From CALKJU01 sp035326425 (lineage in GTDB: Bacteria > Pseudomonadota > Alphaproteobacteria > Geminicoccales > Geminicoccaceae): a DNA stretch of 64,000 nt. Shown piece after piece: positions 1 to 11,439 of this stretch. Position 1 is the stretch's first letter; each line of letters starts with the position of its first letter. Made by a program: the position numbers and the translations under genes. The stretch lies in the NCBI GenBank assembly GCA_035326425.1, contig DAOLFG010000012.1:40024-104023 (forward strand), in the 5' to 3' direction. Below the pieces are notes generated by a model. That model was given only the letters and a program-made list of their open reading frames with translations. It searched no databases and was not told where the DNA came from.

Positions 1-244
1 GGTGCCGCTGGAATCGCTCCCCGACCATGACACGCCTTCCGTCGGCTCCGGCGGGCCGGCCGCCTCGGCGCTGGTCGACGGCCTGGGGCAGCTCGAGGCC
101 GAGCAGCGCAACTGCCTGCTGCTGGCCTACTATCACGGGCTGACCCACGAGGAGCTGGCGCAGCGGCTGGACAGGCCGCTCGGCACGGTCAGGAGCTGGA
201 TCCGGCGGTCGATGCTGCGGCTCGGGGAGTGCCTCGGCGGATGA
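1..244 (+). CDS. ECF-type RNA polymerase sigma factor, C-terminal fragment
   Basis: Only the last 80 or so residues are inside the window; the gene begins upstream of base 1. What remains is sigma-70 region 4, the helix-turn-helix that contacts the -35 element, seen as LEAEQRNCLLLAYYHGLTH followed by EELAQRLDRPLGTVRSW. The stop codon overlaps the ATG of the next gene (ATGA at 241-244), so the two are translationally coupled. The partner is an RskA-like anti-sigma factor, which points to a SigK-type ECF factor held inactive at the membrane. The released signal and regulon cannot be read here. The first visible GTG at base 2 is not the true start. Confidence 0.85.
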   Translation, partial: VPLESLPDHDTPSVGSGGPAASALVDGLGQLEAEQRNCLLLAYYHGLTHEELAQRLDRPLGTVRSWIRRSMLRLGECLGG

Positions 245-978
245 CGGCGCGCGACGACGACCTGCAGGCGCTGGCCGGCGAGTATGTGCTGGGCATGCTG
301 GCCGGCGAGGAGCGCGACCGCGTCGAGCGCCGGATGACGGGCGATCCGCGCCTGCGCAGCTGCATCGAGGCTTGGCAGCAGCGCCTGCAGCCGCTGGTCG
401 ATGCGGTCGAGCCGATCGAGCCTTCGCCGGCGGCCTGGCAGCGGATCGAGACCACGCTCGGCTCGCCGGCGGCCCTGCGCCAGCGCCGGCCGTTGGCGGC
501 CGAGCAGCACGGTCCGGGCTGGTGGGGACGGATCGGCTTCTGGCGCGGCTGGGCCACCGTCGCCACGCTGGCGGCGCTCGGCCTCGCCGGATGGATCCTC
601 TCGTCCCGGCCGCTGATGCGGCAGCCGCAAGCGCAGGCGCCACGTCTCCTGGCGGTGCTGTCCTCGGTCGGCGGCGAGCCGTTCTGGCTGGTCGGCGCCC
701 GCCCGACCGGCAGCCTCGACGTGCGCCCGGTGCAGGAGATCGCCCGCACCGCCCAGGCGCACGAGCTGTGGCTGCTGCCGCCGGGCGAGAAGCCGGTGTC
801 GCTGGGAATTCTGGAGACGGCCGCCGGCAGCGAGCGCGCCCTGCCACCCGCGCTCGCCTCGCGGATCGGCCCGGGCGCGGCGCTCGCCATCACGCTCGAG
901 CCGGCCGGCGGCGCGGCGGGCGGCGTCCCGACCGGACCGGTCACCTATCGCGGCAGGCTGATCGAGGTGCTGCCCTGA
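241..978 (+). CDS. RskA-family anti-sigma factor
   Basis: A 245-residue membrane protein that should bind and sequester the sigma factor encoded just upstream. The cytoplasmic N-terminus (about residues 1-60, DDDLQALAGEYVLGMLAGEE) has the helical zinc-less anti-sigma arrangement of RskA. One transmembrane helix lies at about residues 102-120 (WATVATLAALGLAGWI), and the rest is the periplasmic RskA C-terminal domain (WLVGARPTGSLDVRPV, HELWLLPPGEKPVSLG). The ATG at 241 overlaps the sigma stop codon; an upstream in-frame ATG at 229 would overlap more and is less likely. RskA relatives are normally cleaved by membrane proteases to free the sigma factor; no protease gene is nearby. Confidence 0.85.
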   Translation: MTARDDDLQALAGEYVLGMLAGEERDRVERRMTGDPRLRSCIEAWQQRLQPLVDAVEPIEPSPAAWQRIETTLGSPAALRQRRPLAAEQHGPGWWGRIGFWRGWATVATLAALGLAGWILSSRPLMRQPQAQAPRLLAVLSSVGGEPFWLVGARPTGSLDVRPVQEIARTAQAHELWLLPPGEKPVSLGILETAAGSERALPPALASRIGPGAALAITLEPAGGAAGGVPTGPVTYRGRLIEVLP

Positions 979-1015
979 GCCTGCGACAGGCTGCGACAAC
1001 CGGGCGCAAGAATTT

Positions 1016-1083
1016 TGCTGCACTGCACAATGAGCGATATTGAACGGGCCCGGAGGCGGGCCCAGCTATTGTGCACCGCAGCA
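1016..1083 (+). promoter_or_regulatory. Inverted-repeat operator region before the phasin gene (PhaR-like)
   Basis: Two 16-base arms, 1016-1031 (TGCTGCACTGCACAAT) and 1068-1083 (ATTGTGCACCGCAGCA), are inverted copies of each other with 14 of 16 matches. Each arm contains TGC-N3-GCA, close to the CTGC-N3-GCAG site described for PhaR, the repressor of phasin genes. Between them lies a second perfect inverted repeat, GGGCCC-N6-GGGCCC (1046-1063). The downstream arm ends about 22 bases before the phasin ATG, a position suited to repression. Assignment to PhaR is by motif similarity only; no phaR gene is in the window. Confidence 0.55.
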
Positions 1084-1105
1084 TGAAACGCACCGGAGAC
1101 GACCC

Positions 1106-1477
1106 ATGGCGAAGCCCAGCACCTATCCGTCCTTCCCGACCTTCAACGTCGAAGCCGCCATTGCCCTGCAGAAGGCCAATGCCGAGGCCGTCGTCCAGGT
1201 CCAGAAGATCCTCGCCGACGCCTTCCAGGCCGCCTGGCAGCAGCACCTGAAGCGCGTCGAGGCCTGGAAGGTCCAGGTCGAGGGCGCCTTCAAGACCTTC
1301 GATCCGGCCAAGAAGCCCGAGGCCTATGCCAAGGAGGCGCAGTCGGCCGTCGAGGGTGCCATCGCCGAGGCGAAGAGCGCCGTCGAGCAGGGTGTGAAGA
1401 CCCAGAACGAGGTGGCGCAGCTCCTGACCAACCGCTTCGTCGCCAACCTCAACGAGCTGAAGTCGCTCGCCGCCTGA
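1106..1477 (+). CDS. Phasin family protein
   Basis: A 123-residue, Ala- and Lys-rich amphipathic helical protein without cysteine, signal peptide or membrane helix. The pattern (NVEAAIALQKANAEAVVQV, AKEAQSAVEGAIAEAKSAV, NRFVANLNELKSLAA) is that of Phasin_2 proteins, which coat polyhydroxyalkanoate granules and control their size and number. The ATG at 1106 follows GGAGA (1095-1099) at good spacing; an in-frame upstream start at 1040 would read through the palindromic operator and is unlikely. The gene stands alone, with its own operator region upstream and a strong terminator downstream, so it is probably monocistronic and highly expressed when polymer is stored. Confidence 0.88.
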   Translation: MAKPSTYPSFPTFNVEAAIALQKANAEAVVQVQKILADAFQAAWQQHLKRVEAWKVQVEGAFKTFDPAKKPEAYAKEAQSAVEGAIAEAKSAVEQGVKTQNEVAQLLTNRFVANLNELKSLAA

Positions 1478-1527
1478 GGACGCCGGCGTCGGCGTTCCTC
1501 CCCCGCCGACACCGCCCTGTGACGGCC

Positions 1528-1563
1528 AGACCGCCCCGGTCGCCTGCGCGACCGGGGCGGTCT
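1528..1563. terminator. Strong hairpin terminator between convergent genes
   Basis: A perfect 16-bp stem (1528-1543 with 1548-1563) encloses the tetraloop CTGC. It lies 50 bases after the phasin stop and 8 bases beyond the stop of the leftward dioxygenase gene. On the + strand it is followed by a short T-containing tail (GCGTTTGT). Because the stem is symmetrical it could stop transcription from both sides. Confidence 0.75.
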
Positions 1564-1570
1564 GCGTTTG

Positions 1571-2401
1571 TCATCCCGCCTTGCGCGCCTCGGTCGTCCG
1601 ATCCTCGCCGACCTCCATGTAGGCACGCTCCGTCGCCCTGACGCCGGCCGCCGCCACCGCCTCGTCCGGCAGCTTCGCGAGCGGCGTGTATTGCGGATGG
1701 TGGTGCGGCTTGTAGGGGTCGTTGCTGGCCTTGTTGTAGCAGCAGATCAGCAGGTTGCGGCTGTCGGACGACAGGTTGGCCGCCGAGCAGTGCAGCGTGT
1801 TGCTGTGGAAGAACAGCGCGTCGCCGGGCTCCATCTCGCAGTAGACCAGATCGAGGCGCTTCAGCGCCTCCTCGACCCGCTCGATGTCGGCGCCGGTCTG
1901 GCCGGCGATCCGGCCGTGCTCGATGCGGCCGAGCTTGTGGCTGCCGCGCAGCACCTGCATGCAGCCGTTCGCGCGCGTCGCCCGGTCGATGGCGACCGCC
2001 ACCGACAGCATGTCGGGATAGAGGCAGCCGTTCTGGTACCAGTAGCCATAGTCCTGGTGCCACTCCCAGCGCCCGCCGCCGCCCGGCCGCTTCATGGTGA
2101 GCTTGCTGTGGTAGTGATAGACCTCGCCGCCCATCAGCAGCTCGGCGCCGCCGGCGATGCGCTGGCAGCGGGCGATGGCGCCGAACACGTCGTCGGAGGG
2201 GTGGTTCCACAAGGCCAGCTCGGTCGAGCCGCCGGCATTGTCGTTGATGGCGAGCGCGTGCGAGCGGATCGACGGGTCGGTGCGGATCGTCTCGTTCGCC
2301 AGCGCCACCTCGTCGCGCGAGAGATAGCCGCGCTTGAAGAGATAGCCGTCCTCCCCGAACGCCCGGCAGTCCGCCTCCGAGACGCGCCCGAAGCCGCTCA
2401 T
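1571..2401 (-). CDS. Phytanoyl-CoA dioxygenase (PhyH) family protein
   Basis: A 276-residue Fe(II)/2-oxoglutarate dioxygenase of the PhyH family, which also includes ectoine hydroxylase. The metal-binding HxD is visible in RWEWHQDYGYWYQNG, the distal His in FFHSNTLHCSAANLS and the 2-oxoglutarate-binding Arg in SDSRNLLICCYNK. The start at 2401 (MSGFGRVSEADCRAFGEDG) matches the usual start a few residues before the first helix; a longer frame exists upstream but looks non-coding. It is cytoplasmic. The substrate cannot be told: neither an ectoine cluster nor other biosynthetic genes are adjacent. The next gene on the same strand, 114 bases upstream, encodes an acetyltransferase. Confidence 0.85.
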   Translation of the reverse strand: MSGFGRVSEADCRAFGEDGYLFKRGYLSRDEVALANETIRTDPSIRSHALAINDNAGGSTELALWNHPSDDVFGAIARCQRIAGGAELLMGGEVYHYHSKLTMKRPGGGGRWEWHQDYGYWYQNGCLYPDMLSVAVAIDRATRANGCMQVLRGSHKLGRIEHGRIAGQTGADIERVEEALKRLDLVYCEMEPGDALFFHSNTLHCSAANLSSDSRNLLICCYNKASNDPYKPHHHPQYTPLAKLPDEAVAAAGVRATERAYMEVGEDRTTEARKAG

Positions 2402-2515
2402 CGTCCTTCCCTCCCCGATCACCCGAGCTCCCGCCCAGCATAGCGCCGACCACCGGCGCCGCCAGACCGCATCGGAGCCGGGTGCCGCTCGACCCGGCGG
2501 GCGGCGACAGCCCAC

Positions 2516-3277
2516 TCAGCGCAGATCGCGCTCGCGGTAGTGATAGCCGTAGAGCCGCCGGAAGCCGAGACGGCGGTAGAGCGCCTGCGCGGGCGGGTTG
2601 TCGTCCTCGACCTGCAGGTAGATCGAGGCGGCGCCCTCCGCACGGGCCCAGCCGGCCAGCCGCGACAGCACGCGGCCGGCGAGGCCGCGGCCGCGGAACC
2701 GCTCCCGGGTGCGCATGGCGAAGATACCGGCCAAGTCGCCGTCGCGCACGCACAGGCCCGCCGCCGCCGGCTCGCCCTCGACCCAGGCCAGCGCGAAGCG
2801 GTGCGGCCGGCGGATGCGGCCGAAGATGGCGACCCGTTCGGCGCGCGCCTCGGCCGACCACAGGCGGTCGGCGATGGCGTTCATCACCGGCTGCGTCACC
2901 CGGGTGTGCAACTCGATCGAGGAGTCGGCGGGGAGCGGATCGACGAGGTCCAGCAGCATGACGGATGTCGGCGAGACCCGCTCGTAGCCGCGCGCCGCCA
3001 GCCGCGCGTCGAGATCGCCGGGGGTGACGATGTCGGTGATGTGGAAGCAGGCCGGCCAGCCGCGCTCGGCCAGCCGCCGCTCGACCTCGCCGATCGCCTC
3101 GTCGAGGTCGGCGCCGGGCGCGAGGTCGAGGGTGCGGGCCGACCGCAGCCGCTTGGTGGCGAAGCCGCCGATGCACAGCAGCCAGCCCTCGATGGAGCGC
3201 ATGTGCTCCGGCGGCCAGGCCCGGATCGCGGCGGCCTCGATGCGCCGCAGCAGCTCGGTGTCCCGTTCGGCGGCCAT
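2516..3277 (-). CDS. GNAT family N-acetyltransferase
   Basis: A 253-residue protein with a GNAT fold in its C-terminal half. The acetyl-CoA pyrophosphate loop is recognisable in RERFRGRGLAGRVLSRLAG (about residues 190-208), and the final strand-helix with QVEDDNPPAQALYRRLGF is typical of the family. The N-terminal 110 residues look like a second, degenerate GNAT half (PPEHMRSIEGWLLCIGGFA), as in double-GNAT proteins. The acceptor substrate is unknown. It lies upstream of the PhyH gene on the same strand and may be co-transcribed, though the 114-base gap leaves room for a separate promoter. Confidence 0.83.
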   Translation of the reverse strand: MAAERDTELLRRIEAAAIRAWPPEHMRSIEGWLLCIGGFATKRLRSARTLDLAPGADLDEAIGEVERRLAERGWPACFHITDIVTPGDLDARLAARGYERVSPTSVMLLDLVDPLPADSSIELHTRVTQPVMNAIADRLWSAEARAERVAIFGRIRRPHRFALAWVEGEPAAAGLCVRDGDLAGIFAMRTRERFRGRGLAGRVLSRLAGWARAEGAASIYLQVEDDNPPAQALYRRLGFRRLYGYHYRERDLR

Positions 3278-3360
3278 GTGCGCTGGCGTCTCCCGACCAT
3301 GAGGCTGGAGCGGCGGCTCCGGCTCGGCTAACAGCGGAGCCGAGCCGTCGGAGCCAGCCC

Positions 3361-3981
3361 ATGCCGCCCGAGCCGCCGCGCCGGGACTACCGCGTCATCT
3401 ACGCCGACCCACCTTGGACGTTCGCCACCTATTCCGGCAAGGGCAAGGGGCGGAGCGCCGAGGCCCATTACGACACCATGTCGCTGGCCGAGATCGAGGC
3501 GCTGCCGGTGGCGAGCTGGGCCGCCCGCGATGCCGTGCTGCTGATGTGGGCGACCGACCCCCTGCTCGACCGGGCGCTGGGCATCGTCCGCGCCTGGGGG
3601 TTCACCTACAAGACCGTCGGCTTCTACTGGGCCAAGCTCAACAAGGGCCGGAGCGGCCTGATGATGGCGGAGCAGGACTTCTTCACCGGCATGGGCTTCT
3701 GGACCCGCGCCAATCCCGAGCCCTGCCTGCTGGCGACGCGCGGCCATCCCAAGCGGCGCTCGGGTTCGGTGCGCAAGCTGGTGATCGCACCCAGGCGCGA
3801 GCATTCGCGCAAGCCCGACGAGGTGCACGAGCGCATCGAGCAGCTCTGCGACGGCCCCTATCTCGAGATGTTCGCACGGCGGAGCCGCCCGGGCTGGGAC
3901 GGCTGGGGGATGCAGGCGGGGCTGTTCGACGACGGGCCCCGGCGCACGAGGCGGCGGCCGTCGCGCGAGCCGAAGGGCTAG
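3361..3981 (+). CDS. MT-A70 family adenine-N6 methyltransferase
   Basis: A 206-residue protein carrying the DPPW catalytic motif (residues 16-19, in RVIYADPPWTFATYSGKGKG) that defines MT-A70-like adenine-N6 methyltransferases. Downstream blocks (VLLMWATDPLLDRAL, GFTYKTVGFYWAKLNK, NPEPCLLATRGHPKR, HSRKPDEVHERIEQL) match the short bacterial and phage members. There is no target-recognition domain and no restriction endonuclease beside it, so it is an orphan enzyme. The substrate may be DNA, which most bacterial relatives are assumed to modify, or possibly RNA. Its stop codon overlaps the stop of the convergent gene by three bases. Confidence 0.85.
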   Translation: MPPEPPRRDYRVIYADPPWTFATYSGKGKGRSAEAHYDTMSLAEIEALPVASWAARDAVLLMWATDPLLDRALGIVRAWGFTYKTVGFYWAKLNKGRSGLMMAEQDFFTGMGFWTRANPEPCLLATRGHPKRRSGSVRKLVIAPRREHSRKPDEVHERIEQLCDGPYLEMFARRSRPGWDGWGMQAGLFDDGPRRTRRRPSREPKG

Positions 3982-4868
3982 CTCAGGCCGCGCTCGCGGG
4001 CGATCCGGTCATAGGCGGCGTTGATCGCCGCCAGCCGGCCATTGGCCTCCCGGATCCGCGCCTCCGACGCGCCCTGCGCCACCAGCCTGTCGGGATGGTG
4101 GTCGCGCACCAGCCGCCGCCAAGCCGCCTTGACCTCGGCATCGCCGGCCTGCCGCGCCAGGCCGAGCACGCGGTAGGGGTCGCCGTCGTCCGCCGGCGGC
4201 ACCCGGGCCGCCGGCGCCACGCCGTAACGCGCCAGGACGGCCTCGAAGGGCGGTCCGTCGAGGCCGAAGATCGCCGCCAGCCGGGCGAGCCAGGCGATCT
4301 CGGCGCCATCGAGCTCGCCATCGGCCGCCGCCAGCACGAACAGCTGGTCCAGCAGCTCCTCCAGGATGCCCGGCTCGTAGGCGAAGATGGCCGCGAGCTG
4401 CCGGGCGTGCGGCTCGAAGCCCTCGGCCGTCTGCCTGGCCTCGTCGAAGATCGCCGCGATGCCGCCGACGTCCTCGTCGCGGATGTCGAACACCTCCTTG
4501 AAGGTGTCGACCTCGATCCGGCTGACCCTGCCGTCGGCCTTGGCCAGCTTGGCGGCCAGCACGATGGTGGCGGTGGCCGCGGCCACCCGGCGGGCGTCGG
4601 CGGGATCGGGGGCGGGATCGGGGGCCGGACCGGCAGCCCGATCGCCGGTCGGCGCGGCACCCCGCGCCAGCAGCTCGCGCAGCCAGCGCTCCAGCACATG
4701 TCCCGCGACGCCGCCCAGCAGGCCGCCGAGCGGCCCCGCCACCGCCAGCCCCGCCGCCACGCCCAGCACCATTCCCCAGATCGGCAATGCCCGGATCCCA
4801 CCACCGATGCGCGCCGGAGCCGACCGGCCGCGCCAGCGCCATAGATGGTGCCGGACTGCCCGAAGCAA
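3978..4868 (-). CDS. Membrane-anchored TerB/J-domain (DjlA-like) co-chaperone
   Basis: A 296-residue protein in the DjlA order: an N-terminal glycine-rich transmembrane segment (about residues 29-60, MVLGVAAGLAVAGPLGGLL), an acidic TerB-like helical domain (about 95-215, AKLAKADGRVSRIEVDTFK) and a C-terminal J domain (about 228-296) with the HPD tripeptide intact in VRDHHPDRLVAQG. It should stimulate DnaK ATPase at the cytoplasmic face of the inner membrane. DjlA is a known family, but substrates are unknown. The ATG at 4868 was taken as start because the hydrophobic segment follows within 30 residues. A parS site lies 15 bases upstream. Confidence 0.8.
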   Translation of the reverse strand: MLRAVRHHLWRWRGRSAPARIGGGIRALPIWGMVLGVAAGLAVAGPLGGLLGGVAGHVLERWLRELLARGAAPTGDRAAGPAPDPAPDPADARRVAAATATIVLAAKLAKADGRVSRIEVDTFKEVFDIRDEDVGGIAAIFDEARQTAEGFEPHARQLAAIFAYEPGILEELLDQLFVLAAADGELDGAEIAWLARLAAIFGLDGPPFEAVLARYGVAPAARVPPADDGDPYRVLGLARQAGDAEVKAAWRRLVRDHHPDRLVAQGASEARIREANGRLAAINAAYDRIARERGLS

Positions 4869-4882
4869 GCCTCCCGCCTCGA

Positions 4883-4898
4883 TGTTTCACGTGAAACA
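4883..4898. other. parS centromere-like site 1
   Basis: The 16-base palindrome TGTTTCACGTGAAACA is a perfect match to the universal ParB-binding parS site. It lies in the intergenic gap between the DjlA-like gene and the hydantoinase gene, about 4.2 kb from the end of parB. It is one of three parS copies in 8.5 kb. Confidence 0.95.
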
Positions 4899-4981
4899 AT
4901 CGGCGGCCGGACATCTGGCCGGTAGGCTGGCGGCCGCTCGGGGGCTATAGCCGGATCCCGGGCGGAGGGAGACAGTCACCG

Positions 4982-8625
<3,644 letters not shown>

Positions 8626-8629
<4 letters not shown>

Positions 8630-8823
8630 CGGGCGCCGATCTTTCGCCCGGCCTGCTCGTGGAGGCGCCCGCCGCGCCGGAATGGGGCCGCGGCCAAGTG
8701 CAATCCGTGGTGGGCAGCAGGGTGACGGTCAATTTCGAGCATCGGGGCAAGGTGGTGCTCGACCTGCGCGCCGCCAGGCTGACGGCGGTCGATCCGGCCG
8801 CCCCCGACCGCAAGAAGATGTGA
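8626..8823 (+). CDS. DUF3553 family small protein
   Basis: A 65-residue protein starting at a GTG that overlaps the preceding stop codon (GTGA, 8626-8629), so it is translationally coupled to the oxoprolinase. The sequence PEWGRGQVQSVVGSRVTVNFEHRGKVV is the DUF3553 core, a small beta-barrel resembling the CarD/TRCF RNA-polymerase-interaction fold. No function is established; nucleic-acid or polymerase binding is only an inference from the fold. It is short and easily missed because its frame continues from a long shadow frame inside the upstream gene. Confidence 0.78.
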
Positions 8824-8850
8824 GGAGCGGCCCGCGCCGGAAATCGCGGA

Positions 8851-8874
8851 CGCCGCCCGCGGGCACGGGCGGCG
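8851..8874. terminator. Possible hairpin after the DUF3553 gene
   Basis: A 9-bp GC stem (8851-8859 with 8866-8874) and a 6-base loop lie 27 bases after the DUF3553 stop. No T-tract follows, so intrinsic termination is doubtful and a Rho-dependent end with a protective hairpin is as likely. The rest of the 235-base convergent gap is ordinary until about 8985, where an unusually AT-rich stretch begins. Confidence 0.35.
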
Positions 8875-9048
8875 CCGGATTCACGGGCCGGGCCGGCGGT
8901 TTGCCGCCTGTGCCCGCCATTCCGGGGCGCCGGCTGGCCCGGATCCCCGGCGGTTCAACGGGAGGGGATCGTCTGTCCCTCGACTTCTCCTAATTGGAAC
9001 ATAAGCACGCGACATCTCGGTGCTGTCAACCAGGACCACACAATATGT

Positions 9049-9057
9049 TGTGGATAA
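9049..9057 (-). other. Perfect DnaA box next to the parB stop codon
   Basis: TGTGGATAA is the exact complement of the consensus DnaA box TTATCCACA. It ends two bases before the parB stop codon, in an AT-rich stretch (about 8985-9058) that stands out in this GC-rich window. I found no second perfect box next to it. Confidence 0.6.
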
Positions 9058-9058
9058 C

Positions 9059-9931
<873 letters not shown>

Positions 9932-9998
9932 CGCTCGATCTCCCGCTGGAGGCGCTGCGCGGACCGGCCGACGGACCGGCGGGCAGGATGGTGTCGGC

Positions 9999-10817
9999 TC
10001 ATTCGGCCCGGCCGCCTTCCCGGCGCCCCCGCCGCAGGACCTCGCCGGCGAGATGGGCATAGGCGCGGGCACCCGGCGAGCGCAGATCGTAGAGCAGCAC
10101 CGGCTTGCCGTGGCTGGGCGCTTCGGAGACCCGGACATTGCGCGGGATCACCGTGTCGTAGACGCGCTCGCCCATGAATCCGCGCACGTCGCTCGCCACC
10201 TGCTCGGAGAGGTTGTTGCGGCGGTCGTACATGGTGAGGACGATGCCGTCGACGCGCAGGATCGGATTGAGCGACTGGCGCACGCCCTCGATGGTCCGCA
10301 GCAGCTGGCTCAGGCCCTCGAGCGCGAAGAACTCGCACTGCAGCGGCACCAGCACCGCCTGCGCCGCGACCAGGGCGTTGACGGTCAGCAGGCCGAGCGA
10401 CGGCGGACAGTCGACCAGCACGAGGTCGTAGGCCGTCCGGGACGGCGCCAAGGCATCGCGCAGGCGGTAGGACCGCCGGGCGTCGTCGACCATCTCGACC
10501 TCGGCGGCCGCGAGGTCGCTGCTCGCCGGAACCAGCTCCAGCCCCGGCACGGCCGTCGGCCGGATCGCGGCGGCCAGGGCGCCCCGGCCCTGGATCAGCT
10601 CGTAGGTGGTGACCCGCCGGTCCTGCGGCGGCACGCCGAGCCCGGTGCTGGCATTGCCTTGCGGATCGGCGTCGACGACCAGCACGCGCTGGCCGCTGGC
10701 CGCCAGGGCCGTGGCGAGGTTGATGGCGGTCGTGGTCTTGCCGACCCCGCCCTTCTGGTTGGCGATCGCCAGGATGCGGGCCGAGCGCGGCGGCGCCGGG
10801 GCTTCAGGCGCGGCCAC
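9999..10817 (-). CDS. parA: Chromosome partitioning ATPase ParA (Soj)
   Basis: A 272-residue deviant Walker ATPase that forms the nucleoid-bound gradient pulling ParB-parS complexes apart. The Walker A motif KGGVGKTT is at residues 22-29, VLVVDADPQGNAS is the A' region and YDLVLVDCPPSLGLLTV is Walker B. The chosen start is a GTG at 10817, which overlaps the end of rsmG by 14 bases; a longer frame runs further upstream inside rsmG but would add about 37 non-conserved residues. The 13-residue Pro/Ala leader before SARILAIANQKGG is slightly longer than usual. It belongs to the same operon as rsmG and parB. Confidence 0.96.
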   Translation of the reverse strand: MAAPEAPAPPRSARILAIANQKGGVGKTTTAINLATALAASGQRVLVVDADPQGNASTGLGVPPQDRRVTTYELIQGRGALAAAIRPTAVPGLELVPASSDLAAAEVEMVDDARRSYRLRDALAPSRTAYDLVLVDCPPSLGLLTVNALVAAQAVLVPLQCEFFALEGLSQLLRTIEGVRQSLNPILRVDGIVLTMYDRRNNLSEQVASDVRGFMGERVYDTVIPRNVRVSEAPSHGKPVLLYDLRSPGARAYAHLAGEVLRRGRREGGRAE

Positions 10818-11439
10818 GGGCCACCTCGCGCAGGACCAGGATGCTCGCCTCGGGATCGCTGAGGCTGGGCTGCGCCTCCGCGCCGATCCGCCAGTCCCGC
10901 CTGGCCTGCGCGAGCTCGGCCCCGGCACCCCGGCCCTTGGGAAACAGGCAGACGGTGGCGGGCGTGACGAACCGCTCCGCCATGCCGAGCAGGGCCGCCA
11001 GCGGCGCCAAGGCTCGGGCCGTCACGACGTCGGCGCGAAGCGCCGGCGCCGCCTCGATCCGGCAGGCATGCACGGTGACGCCGGCGCCGGTGGCGCGGGC
11101 GGCCTCGCGCAGGAAGGCGGCCTTGCGGCGATCGCTCTCGATCAGGTGCGGCTCCGGAGCGCCCATGATGGCCAGCACCAACCCCGGCAGGCCGGCGCCG
11201 CTGCCGAGATCGACCAGGCGCCGGGCGCCGCCGGGCCAGAACCGCCAGAGCTGGCCGCTGTCCAGCACGTGCCGCCGCCAGGGATCGGCCAGGGTCGAGG
11301 CACCGACGAGGTTGATGGTCGCCTGCCAGCGCGCGAGCAGGTCGAGATAGAGCGCCAGCCGCTCGATTGTTTCACGTGAAACATTCAAGAGCCCGCCCGT
11401 CTCCTCGGCCGTCAGCGGCCGCTCAGGCGGCGCGCGCAT
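10804..11439 (-). CDS. rsmG: 16S rRNA (guanine-N7) methyltransferase RsmG (GidB)
   Basis: A 211-residue SAM-dependent enzyme that methylates G527 of 16S rRNA; loss causes low-level streptomycin resistance. The SAM-binding motif I is VDLGSGAGLPGLVLAIMG, followed by IESDRRKAAFLREAAR and VVTARALAPLAALLGM. The N-terminal peptide LNVSRETIERL is encoded across a perfect parS site, so this segment of the gene also serves as a centromere element. The start overlaps the 3' end of mnmG by 17 bases, and the 3' end overlaps the parA start, as in the classic gidA-gidB-parA-parB order. Confidence 0.95.
   Translation of the reverse strand: MRAPPERPLTAEETGGLLNVSRETIERLALYLDLLARWQATINLVGASTLADPWRRHVLDSGQLWRFWPGGARRLVDLGSGAGLPGLVLAIMGAPEPHLIESDRRKAAFLREAARATGAGVTVHACRIEAAPALRADVVTARALAPLAALLGMAERFVTPATVCLFPKGRGAGAELAQARRDWRIGAEAQPSLSDPEASILVLREVARGRA
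11368..11383. other. parS centromere-like site 2, inside rsmG
   Basis: A second perfect TGTTTCACGTGAAACA lies within the rsmG coding region, where it encodes part of the peptide NVSRET. Placement of parS inside gidB is known from other bacteria and constrains both the DNA and the protein here. Confidence 0.95.
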
